A DNA stretch of 11,792 nt from positions 1 to 11,792 of the forward strand of contig CANPYD010000017.1 of NCBI GenBank assembly GCA_947587775.1, written 5' to 3'. Of this stretch, positions 6,498 through 11,792 are shown piece after piece. Positions within the stretch are counted from its first letter, which is position 1, and each line of letters begins with the position of its first letter. The notes below the pieces were generated by a model that saw only the letters and a list, made by a program, of their open reading frames with translations, did not search any database and had not been told where the DNA came from. Source of the stretch: an uncultured Clostridia bacterium (lineage in GTDB: Bacteria; Bacillota; Clostridia; Christensenellales; Borkfalkiaceae). The translations under genes were made by a program, and so were the position numbers.

Positions 6498-6541
6498 CAT
6501 GGGTGCCTCCGATTTTGTCTCACGGGGACATGGTACCCATG
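6498..6541. repeat. REP-like imperfect inverted repeat downstream of cca
   Basis: CATGGGTGCC (6498-6507) pairs with GGTACCCATG (6532-6541), ten positions with a single G-T wobble on the plus strand, across a 24-base loop. The loop contains TGTCTCACGGGGACA, itself able to fold with TGTC/GACA ends. It lies 24 bases past the cca stop codon. A 12-base perfect palindrome, CTGAGCGCTCAG, follows at 6447-6458. Neither hairpin is followed by a T run, so I do not call them terminators. Confidence 0.5.
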
Positions 6542-6564
6542 CAGCGGGTAGTTTTTACAGCGGC

Positions 6565-7914
6565 TCAGTTGCCCGAAAAGCGCTGGATGCGTTTTAAGAG
6601 AAAGGTGCGGTCGTTCCGTCTGCCGTCGAGCGCGCACTCGAGAAGGAGCGTTTTCAGAACTTCCGCCGTCTCCTTTGTTGGCACGCCCGCCTCCCGCACA
6701 TCGATTCCGTTGACTTTGAGCTCTTTGAGCGTCAAAGGCGCCCCCTCCGCCCGCATTTCGGAGAGGATCTTTTTCCATTTTACAACGCAGGGCGCGGGGG
6801 AGAGATCGTCCATGCACGCCGAATAGTCCGCCTGTTTGACGGCGAAGAGCTCCTCGAGAAGGGGAAAATGTGTGACGATTTCCCGCCGCACCTTGTTTTC
6901 CTTCATGCGGAGATCGTAGTCGCGCATGTGCAGCCGCACGAGCGCGCAGACCCGCTCGGCCGTATGCGTCGGCGCTTTGAGACGGGTGAGGATGTCCCGC
7001 GCGATGCGTTCCCCCTCGATCTCGTGCCCGTGATAGTTCCCGTATTCTTGCATGCAATAGGGCTTTCCCACGTCGTGCAGGAGCGCGGCAAGACGGACGC
7101 TGCGTTCGGCATATCCCGCGGCGCGGAGAGAGTGTTCGAGCACATCATATTTATGAAATTCCGCCCGCTGCGTCATGCCTTCCCCCAAGGCGAGCTCGGG
7201 AAGGATCTCGCGGAGCACGCCCGTCTCTTTGAGAATGCAGAGCCCGCGGTAGGGCGCCGTCGGATCCTCGAGCTTCTCGTCCGCATGGAGCAGGAGCATG
7301 AGCTCGGTATAGACGCGCTCGGGGACGATGTCGCGGATGAGAGAGGCGTTCTCTCTTGCGCCTTCGAGGCAGGCCTCGTCGGGAAGAAAGCCCGTCTGGG
7401 CGGCCTGCCGGGCGAGCCGCATGAGCCGGAGCCCGTCCTCACCGAATACTTTGCGGGAGGGGGCGACGGTGCGCAGCTTCTTTTCGCGGATATCGCCGAT
7501 CCCGCCGAGGGGATCGAGGAAGCTGTCCGCCTTGATGTCGTAATAGACCGCGTTACAGCAGAAATCCCGCCGCTTGGCGTCGAGCACGATGTCGTCCGTA
7601 AAGACGACGGAAGAGGGGGCATGGACCCCCTTTTCGTACGCGTCGTAGCGGAAACGGGTGAATTCGCAGGCGACCCCCTTTTCATCCTCGAGCTTGACCG
7701 TCCCCGTGCGCGGATAGAGGGCGCGGACGGTGAACCCGCATTTTGTTGCGGCCGAGATGAGCTCCTCGTCGCTCCCCGCGGCGCAGAGATCCCAGTCCGC
7801 CTCTCTTTGGGGGAACCCCGCGAGGCGGTCGCGCACGCTTCCCCCGACGACATACAGGGGGAAGGGACAGGCGTCTGCCAGTTTCAGAAAACTTTCCGGT
7901 AATAATTTTTTCAT
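6565..7914 (-). CDS. cca: CCA-adding tRNA nucleotidyltransferase with HD domain
   Basis: Adds or repairs the 3' CCA of tRNA in the cytoplasm, using CTP and ATP without a nucleic acid template. The 449-residue product has the class II nucleotidyltransferase head: GGSVRD (24-29), catalytic Asp40 and Asp42 in ADWDL, RRDF (115-118) for nucleotide recognition, and EDGLRLMRLAR (159-169). An HD domain follows, with EHSLRAA (His261), LLHDVGKP (His280, Asp281) and HGHEIEGERIA (295-305), as in the HD-containing bacterial enzymes. Length is normal. An upstream ATG at 8043 is in frame, but it lies beyond the promoter, so I chose the ATG at 7914. GGAG lies only two bases before it and another twelve bases before, so initiation may be weak. 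A poly(A) polymerase of the same superfamily is the main alternative, but in Firmicutes with this domain order CCA addition is likelier. Confidence 0.93.
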   Translation of the reverse strand: MKKLLPESFLKLADACPFPLYVVGGSVRDRLAGFPQREADWDLCAAGSDEELISAATKCGFTVRALYPRTGTVKLEDEKGVACEFTRFRYDAYEKGVHAPSSVVFTDDIVLDAKRRDFCCNAVYYDIKADSFLDPLGGIGDIREKKLRTVAPSRKVFGEDGLRLMRLARQAAQTGFLPDEACLEGARENASLIRDIVPERVYTELMLLLHADEKLEDPTAPYRGLCILKETGVLREILPELALGEGMTQRAEFHKYDVLEHSLRAAGYAERSVRLAALLHDVGKPYCMQEYGNYHGHEIEGERIARDILTRLKAPTHTAERVCALVRLHMRDYDLRMKENKVRREIVTHFPLLEELFAVKQADYSACMDDLSPAPCVVKWKKILSEMRAEGAPLTLKELKVNGIDVREAGVPTKETAEVLKTLLLECALDGRRNDRTFLLKRIQRFSGN

Positions 7915-7951
7915 CGCTCCGATGTCTCCGGTGACGGAAAAAGGTGGTTTT

Positions 7952-7980
7952 ATTCTACCACCCGCCGCAAAAATTGTCAA
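7952..7980 (-). promoter_or_regulatory. Consensus promoter of cca
   Basis: The minus strand reads TTGACA (complement of 7975-7980), a 17-base spacer and TAGAAT (complement of 7952-7957). Only 24 bases separate its -35 box from that of the divergent plus-strand promoter. Confidence 0.85.
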
Positions 7981-8004
7981 CGGGGAAATTTTTGCCCCAC
8001 CGTA

Positions 8005-8033
8005 TTGATTTTTTCGACGAAATGTTGTAAAAT
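8005..8033 (+). promoter_or_regulatory. Promoter of the lipid kinase-phosphatase pair
   Basis: TTGATT (8005-8010), a 17-base spacer and TAAAAT (8028-8033) form a good vegetative promoter. Transcription would begin at about 8040, only about nine bases before the ATG at 8049. The AAAGG at 8042-8046 is just two bases from that ATG, so the message is nearly leaderless. Confidence 0.72.
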
Positions 8034-8048
8034 AAACCCACAAAGGCT

Positions 8049-8912
8049 ATGTATCATCTCATTGTGAATCCCGCATCCGCGCATGGGACAAAGACGCTTG
8101 CGGAGGCGGAGCAAAAATTCAAGGCGCGTGGCGCAGAATATGACGTGTTCTTCTCCTCCGCCCCCGGGGACATCGCGCGGGAGGCGGGACGGCTCTCTGC
8201 CATGGGGGAAGAGTATCTCATCGCGGTCGGCGGGGACGGGACGCTCAACGAGGTGCTTTGCGGGCTCGAGGATCCCGCGAAGGTCGTTCTGGGGCTCATT
8301 CCGTCGGGGACGGGCAACGATTTTGCTTCCCATGCGAAGATTCCCCGCGGCGGGGCGGCGGTCGATCTCATTTTGGACGGAACGCCGAAGTACACCGACT
8401 ATCTCGACTGTGGGAACGGGCGGCGGAGCCTCAACATCGCGGGGCTCGGCATCGATGTGGATATTCTGGAGCGCATCGAGAAGAGAAAGGCGGAGGGGAA
8501 GCGCTGTTCCTACTTCAGGAGTCTCCTCATTTCCCTCTTGAAATACAAACCCGTTGTGATGAAGATCGTATCCGACGGGGAAGAACGGGAGTACAAAGTG
8601 CTCATCGCGGCGGCGTGCAACGGGACGCAGTTCGGCGGAGGGATTCCCATCTGTCCGCCCGCTGTCATCGACGACGGAAAGATCGATCTCATCGCGGTGG
8701 ACTGTCCCAAGCGGATCTTTCTGCCCTACTATCTCATCAAGCTCATGCGCGGAAAACTGCACACAAATCGCATTTATCACAGAGTGCTCTGCGAGGAAGC
8801 GGCCATCCTTCCGCAGGGGACAAAGAGTGTCCAGCTCGACGGCGAACTTCTCCCCGCAGAGGAGCTCCGCGTCAGGGTAGTGAGCGGAAAATTGCGCATG
8901 TTCCGAGGCTGA
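8049..8912 (+). CDS. YegS/DgkB/BmrU-family lipid kinase (probable diacylglycerol kinase)
   Basis: Soluble, membrane-associating kinase that phosphorylates diacylglycerol or a related lipid, returning it to phospholipid synthesis. The 287-residue product is of normal size. It opens with MYHLIVNPAS, the usual first strand, and carries the nucleotide-binding GGDGTLNEV (61-69), SGTGNDF (86-92), NIAGLGID (129-136), NGTQFGGG (191-198), the metal-site segment AVIDDGKID (205-213) and QLDGE (262-266). All family catalytic motifs are intact. The start is set by family alignment despite the very short leader. It forms an operon with the phosphatase gene, which starts two bases after its stop. Gram-positive DgkB is the best model, but lipid kinases of this family differ in substrate, so I leave the symbol open. 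Confidence 0.92.
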   Translation: MYHLIVNPASAHGTKTLAEAEQKFKARGAEYDVFFSSAPGDIAREAGRLSAMGEEYLIAVGGDGTLNEVLCGLEDPAKVVLGLIPSGTGNDFASHAKIPRGGAAVDLILDGTPKYTDYLDCGNGRRSLNIAGLGIDVDILERIEKRKAEGKRCSYFRSLLISLLKYKPVVMKIVSDGEEREYKVLIAAACNGTQFGGGIPICPPAVIDDGKIDLIAVDCPKRIFLPYYLIKLMRGKLHTNRIYHRVLCEEAAILPQGTKSVQLDGELLPAEELRVRVVSGKLRMFRG

Positions 8913-8913
8913 A

Positions 8914-9963
8914 ATGGCGAATCTGTATAAAGACATTCTCGAAATCATTCCCACGGCGGCGATCGTCGTGGACGAAAATTTGCGCGTCCGGTATTGCAAC
9001 CGCGCCTTCCGCGCCTATTTCGGGGCGGAAAAGGAGCGCGGCACCCTTGCGGACGCCATCTCCTGCCGCGAAGAGGAACACTGCGGGGAGGGGGTCAAAT
9101 GCGCCTATTGCACCCTGCGCGCCCTCTTTCTCGACGCGGTCAAGGGACGGGGATCCGCCTTCCGCAAACTCATTTTCCGCCGCGGCAAAGAGGCGCTTTC
9201 CCTCCGTATCAAGGTACAGCCGATGGGGGAGTACTTTCTGGGGCTTGCGGACAACGCCTACGAGACGGAGATCGCCCGCGAAATGTCCTCCGCGCAGGAT
9301 ATCCAGCAGCGGCTCCTGCCTGCCGCAAGGAGCGGCGCGCCCTATTCCTTTATGTATATTCCCTGCCGCGAGATCGGCGGGGATCTTCCCGACGTCTATG
9401 AGGCGGGCGGGGAGACCATGGGGGTCCTTGCGGACGTCTCGGGCAAGGGGATCTCCGCGGGCATGCTCTCCGCCTTTGTGCGGGCGGGATGGGACAGGAG
9501 CGAAATTTCCCCCGCACGCGCGCTCTATGGACTGAATGCGAAATTTCAGGAGCTCAACCTCGACGAGCGCTCCTATGTCACCGCCGTCGCCGTCCGCATC
9601 GAGCGGGAAGCGGGGAGGATCCGCTACTGTGCCGCCGGGCACAACGCGCCCATGCTGTTGAAGAGCGGCGCTTCCATCGACGAGATCCTGATGAATTCCC
9701 CGCCAGTCTCGACATGGATCCCCGGGTTCCGCTATGAGGACGCTTTCATCCCCTACGGACGGGGGAGCATTTTAGTGCTTCTGACGGACGGTGTCATCGA
9801 GAGCAGGAACGCCCGCGGGGAGCAATTTTCCCTCGAACGGGTGGAGGAGATCCTGCAAAAATCGGACTGCGCGGAGCGGTTCATCGAGCGTCTCAAAGCC
9901 TCCCTGAAAGAGTTCTGCGGCGCATTTGACGACGACATCACGGCGATTGCATTCGACCTTTGA
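8914..9963 (+). CDS. PAS-like sensor + SpoIIE/RsbU-type PP2C serine phosphatase
   Basis: A 349-residue cytoplasmic regulator with no membrane segment. Residues 1-115 look like a PAS fold (IIPTAAIVVDENLRVRYCNRAF pattern, about 11-32), interrupted by a Cys cluster at 51, 57, 63 and 66. A helical linker (about 116-135, EMSSAQDIQQRLLP) is the usual join to the phosphatase. The PP2C domain (about 136-349) keeps the metal-ligand motifs IGGDLPD (Asp157, Asp160), ADVSGKG (Asp174), AAGHNAP (240-246), LLTDGVIE (Asp292) and the final DDDITAI. Phosphatases of this type dephosphorylate anti-sigma-factor antagonists in partner-switching systems, but no such partner lies in this window. GAGG five bases before the ATG, and one base after the lipid-kinase stop, indicate coupled translation. 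The signal sensed is unknown. Confidence 0.92.
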   Translation: MANLYKDILEIIPTAAIVVDENLRVRYCNRAFRAYFGAEKERGTLADAISCREEEHCGEGVKCAYCTLRALFLDAVKGRGSAFRKLIFRRGKEALSLRIKVQPMGEYFLGLADNAYETEIAREMSSAQDIQQRLLPAARSGAPYSFMYIPCREIGGDLPDVYEAGGETMGVLADVSGKGISAGMLSAFVRAGWDRSEISPARALYGLNAKFQELNLDERSYVTAVAVRIEREAGRIRYCAAGHNAPMLLKSGASIDEILMNSPPVSTWIPGFRYEDAFIPYGRGSILVLLTDGVIESRNARGEQFSLERVEEILQKSDCAERFIERLKASLKEFCGAFDDDITAIAFDL

Positions 9964-9988
9964 GGACTCCGCGCAAAGTGCGGAGCCC
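9964..9988 (+). terminator. Weak terminator-like hairpin after the phosphatase gene
   Basis: CTCCGC (9967-9972) pairs with GCGGAG (9980-9985) around a 7-base loop, and GG/CC extends the stem past one mismatch. It starts right at the stop codon. The following bases are only loosely T-rich (CTTTGTGACTTCTTT), so termination may be partial. Confidence 0.5.
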
Positions 9989-10063
9989 TTTGTGACTTCT
10001 TTGCAAAAAAGCCCGAAAAAATGACAGAATAAACCGCTTCGCGAATTATTTTTTCAAAACACA

Positions 10064-10092
10064 TTGACAGCCCGCATAAGAGGGGATATAAT
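10064..10092 (+). promoter_or_regulatory. Perfect consensus promoter of the GH16 gene
   Basis: TTGACA (10064-10069), exactly 17 bases, then TATAAT (10087-10092). Transcription would start near 10099. No operator-like repeat or catabolite-responsive element was seen around it, so strong constitutive expression is the simplest reading. Confidence 0.92.
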
Positions 10093-10132
10093 CGAATCAC
10101 AGTATAAGTGGAGGCATGTCCTTTTTCGGAAA

Positions 10133-10139
10133 GAGGTGG
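10133..10139 (+). promoter_or_regulatory. Ribosome binding site that decides the GH16 start
   Basis: GAGGTGG lies three to six bases before the ATG at 10143. The earlier in-frame ATG at 10116 has GGAGG only one base away, too close for normal initiation. Starting at 10143 also gives a tighter lipoprotein signal peptide. Confidence 0.65.
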
Positions 10140-10142
10140 AAC

Positions 10143-11525
10143 ATGCGGCTTGCGGGCAAACATAGATGGATGATGAAAGCGGGGGGGATCTCGGTCGCCC
10201 TTGCGCTTTTGCTTGCCTTGGCGGGCTGCGATTTTCAGCTGGACCTCGCCGTCGGGAGGAGAGAACCCTTAACGGGACTTTACATCGCCGTGACGGGGGC
10301 GGATGTCTCGGTCGGTGCGCAGTTTGCGCTCACGTCCGATCCCTGCGGCGAAAACGCCGATTGGATCTCTTCCGACGAATCGGTCGCGGCCGTAGAGGAC
10401 GGGATCGTCACGGCGGTTGCCGAGGGGAGATCCCTCGTCACCTATTCGGACGGGGAGAAGTTCTTCACCTGCGATGTCACCGTCCGCAGCGAGATCCTCG
10501 GCGTCAGGGTCATGACGGCCGACGCCAACCTCGCCGCAGGGGATACGCTCAACTTTTCGGCGGAGCTTCCCAAGGGATACAAGGCGAAATGGTCTACCTC
10601 GGATGAGAGCGTTTTGACGGTAAATGACGGTACCATGTCCGCGGTCGGGGGCGGAAATGCGTCGATCGGCGCAACCTGCAGAGAATTCGCGGCGGCGTAT
10701 GAGATCTTATCGATTTGTACGGTGGCCGGGGACGGCGAGCGCCAGCTCCTCTGGGCGGATGAGTTCGACGGCGACGCTCTCGACGAGACGAAGTGGGAAT
10801 ATCAGGAGGGCGTGCAGGACGCCTATATCAATATGGAAGATACGGCGTACGGGCCGTGGTTCTGGGGCAATAATGAGCTGCAATACTACACCCGTGACGC
10901 GGTTTCGCTTGTGGAGGGCGTGCTCTCCATCACGGCGGAACGGAAGGAAGGACTGGCGAGCGGCAGGGAGTTCACTTCGGCGCGCATCTCGACGCGCGAC
11001 AGGGGCTACTGGACGTACGGCTATTTCGAAGCCCGCATGAAGCTCCCCCTCGGGACGGGCATGTGGCCCGCATTCTGGATGCTTCCCCAGCCCGAGCCGG
11101 GCATGGGTACCAACAACCGCTACGGCGGCTGGGCGGCGAACGGCGAGATCGACATCATGGAAGCCAAGGGCAGGCTTCCCTATGAGATCGGAAATACGCT
11201 GCATTTCGGCGGAAATCCGAGCATTTATTCCCCGCATGCCGAGAAACTCACGGCTCCCATCGATGAATGGCATGTCTACGGATTCGAGTGGCGTAACGAT
11301 CATATGTCGTGGTTTGTGGACGGCGAAGAGACCTATCGCTTAAAGAATACGTCATGGTTTACGTCCTCTCCGCTCGGAGAGGGGAATGCCGCCGCGCCCT
11401 TCGATGTTCCGTTTTATCTTCTCATCAATCTTGCGGTCGGCGGAAATTACGACGGCGGCAACACCCCCGACAAATCTTTTACGTCTGCGGCGATGCAGAT
11501 CGATTACGTCCGCGTGTACGCGTAG
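10143..11525 (+). CDS. GH16 beta-glucanase lipoprotein with two BIG2 domains
   Basis: A secreted, lipid-anchored glycoside hydrolase of 460 residues. A basic n-region and hydrophobic core (15-27) end in the lipobox LAGC, with Cys29 as the lipidation site. Two bacterial Ig-like BIG2 domains follow (about 42-114 and 118-194), each with the W-x-S-x-SDESV...V..G..(S/T)AV pattern. The GH16 domain (about 198-460) shows WADEFDG (204-210), NNELQYYT (243-250), YGYFEARMKLP (292-302) and MWPAFWMLP (307-315). The catalytic motif GEIDIME gives nucleophile Glu335, Asp337 and acid/base Glu340, the bulged ExDxxE form of laminarinase-type GH16. The domain ends with the usual IDYVRVY. It should cleave beta-1,3 or mixed beta-1,3/1,4-glucan near the cell surface; exact specificity cannot be read here. 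No transporter or other glycan gene is adjacent, so it is not visibly part of a utilisation locus. Confidence 0.93.
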   Translation: MRLAGKHRWMMKAGGISVALALLLALAGCDFQLDLAVGRREPLTGLYIAVTGADVSVGAQFALTSDPCGENADWISSDESVAAVEDGIVTAVAEGRSLVTYSDGEKFFTCDVTVRSEILGVRVMTADANLAAGDTLNFSAELPKGYKAKWSTSDESVLTVNDGTMSAVGGGNASIGATCREFAAAYEILSICTVAGDGERQLLWADEFDGDALDETKWEYQEGVQDAYINMEDTAYGPWFWGNNELQYYTRDAVSLVEGVLSITAERKEGLASGREFTSARISTRDRGYWTYGYFEARMKLPLGTGMWPAFWMLPQPEPGMGTNNRYGGWAANGEIDIMEAKGRLPYEIGNTLHFGGNPSIYSPHAEKLTAPIDEWHVYGFEWRNDHMSWFVDGEETYRLKNTSWFTSSPLGEGNAAAPFDVPFYLLINLAVGGNYDGGNTPDKSFTSAAMQIDYVRVYA

Positions 11526-11530
11526 ATATT

Positions 11531-11590
11531 TCGCTCGATTTCTTTTGCGCTTGCGCCTTGAGGGCGCGCGCTCAAAACAAATACGAGCGA
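11531..11590 (+). other. Nested stem-loop just after the GH16 gene
   Basis: TCGCTCG (11531-11537) pairs with CGAGCGA (11584-11590) and encloses a GC-rich hairpin, GCGCC (11553-11557) with GGCGC (11563-11567). It lies six bases past the stop codon but has no T run, so it could be a 3' stabilising structure or a Rho-independent terminator in decay. Confidence 0.4.
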
Positions 11591-11648
11591 GGGAAGTCAC
11601 GTTTCCGGGATATTGAGTCACTGTCTCGTACGCTTGTTACGACATTAA

Positions 11649-11762
11649 GTCGAAGGGGTTCGACAAATTGGGTCGCCCACGGCGGAAGTGAATTCCGCCT
11701 AAGGCAAGTAATTTGGAACTCGCCCCACCCCCCTACCTTGGGCGGCAGGTACCGCCGCAAGG
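11649..11762. other. Cluster of three strong hairpins in the 3' noncoding region
   Basis: In 114 bases there are three inverted repeats: GTCGAA/TTCGAC with a GGGG loop (11649-11664), GGCGGAA/TTCCGCC with a 5-base loop (11681-11699), and a 10-bp stem with one bulge, CCTTGGGCGG against CCGCC-G-CAAGG (11736-11762). No credible protein is encoded on either strand. It may be a noncoding RNA or an intergenic repeat element that continues past the window end. Confidence 0.45.
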
Positions 11763-11792
11763 CCCGTCGCAGTTGCCACTGCTCCTGTCGCG

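Noticed and set aside
6202..6500. Two overlapping minus-strand frames of 87 and 83 codons
   Set aside because: They are shadows of the frame at 6269-6442 and the promoter region. One runs through the giant gene's promoter, and neither has a ribosome binding site.
1584..6551. Three long plus-strand open frames (457, 720 and 415 codons) opposite the giant gene
   Set aside because: They share one frame that is exactly in codon register with the minus-strand gene. It stays open because that gene hardly uses TTA, CTA or TCA codons. They have no Shine-Dalgarno, promoter or domain of their own.
7915..8043. Longer start of cca at 8043
   Set aside because: It would place the consensus cca promoter inside the gene and add 43 residues with no family similarity.
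7977..8999. Minus-strand 340-codon frame opposite the lipid kinase
   Set aside because: It is antisense to a clear kinase gene, has no domain, and overlaps the divergent promoters.
8258..9535. Plus-strand 425-codon frame across the lipid kinase and phosphatase genes
   Set aside because: It is an Arg/Ser/Pro-rich shadow frame overlapping two genes whose family motifs are all in another frame.
10116..10142. Earlier ATG of the GH16 gene
   Set aside because: The nearby GGAGG is only one base from this ATG, while the ATG at 10143 has well-placed GAGGTGG. The difference is nine residues, and I cannot fully exclude the earlier start.
11641..11680. TTCGA-containing stretch resembling a tRNA T-arm
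   Set aside because: The flanking bases do not form a T-stem, and no anticodon arm, D-arm or acceptor stem can be assembled around it.

Overview
The window looks like chromosomal sequence from a fairly GC-rich anaerobic Firmicute, most likely a gut-type Clostridia lineage. The evidence is the rpsF-ssb-rpsR cluster, a zinc-type (C+) bS18 with a CxxC/CxxH ligand set, canonical TTGACA-17-TATAAT promoters, purine-rich Shine-Dalgarno sites, a Gram-positive style lipid kinase, and a lipoprotein with bacterial Ig (BIG2) modules. The exact taxon is inference; nothing in the window fixes it. No CRISPR array, tRNA, rRNA or complete insertion sequence was found.

Layout. Positions 1-1365 hold the minus-strand ribosomal and replication operon rpsF-ssb-rpsR, with a consensus promoter, a structured leader that may be an S6:S18 autoregulatory site, and a terminator at 42-77; positions 1-41 show nothing I can name. 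Positions 1366-1507 are a G-rich noncoding gap with a G-quadruplex motif. Positions 1508-6229 hold one complete transcription unit on the minus strand: promoter, a 1536-residue membrane-anchored repeat protein I do not recognise, and a strong terminator. Positions 6230-6564 are mostly intergenic, with a REP-like inverted repeat and one doubtful small ORF. Positions 6565-7914 are cca on the minus strand. A compact divergent promoter region (7952-8033) then fires cca leftward and a plus-strand pair rightward: a YegS/DgkB-type lipid kinase and a PAS + SpoIIE-type PP2C phosphatase. After a weak terminator hairpin, a consensus promoter drives a GH16 beta-glucanase lipoprotein (10143-11525). The last 260 bases are noncoding and rich in hairpins.

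How the genes fit. The housekeeping genes (bS6, SSB, bS18, CCA-adding enzyme) serve translation, replication and tRNA maturation. The other genes concern the cell envelope and its control: a giant surface-anchored repeat protein, a lipid kinase that would recycle diacylglycerol or a similar lipid, a sensor-phosphatase probably acting in a partner-switching pathway, and an extracytoplasmic beta-glucan hydrolase. The most novel item is the giant protein. Its body is about 20 tandem units of two length classes (about 69 and 36 residues) that appear to be one repeat with and without an inserted segment.
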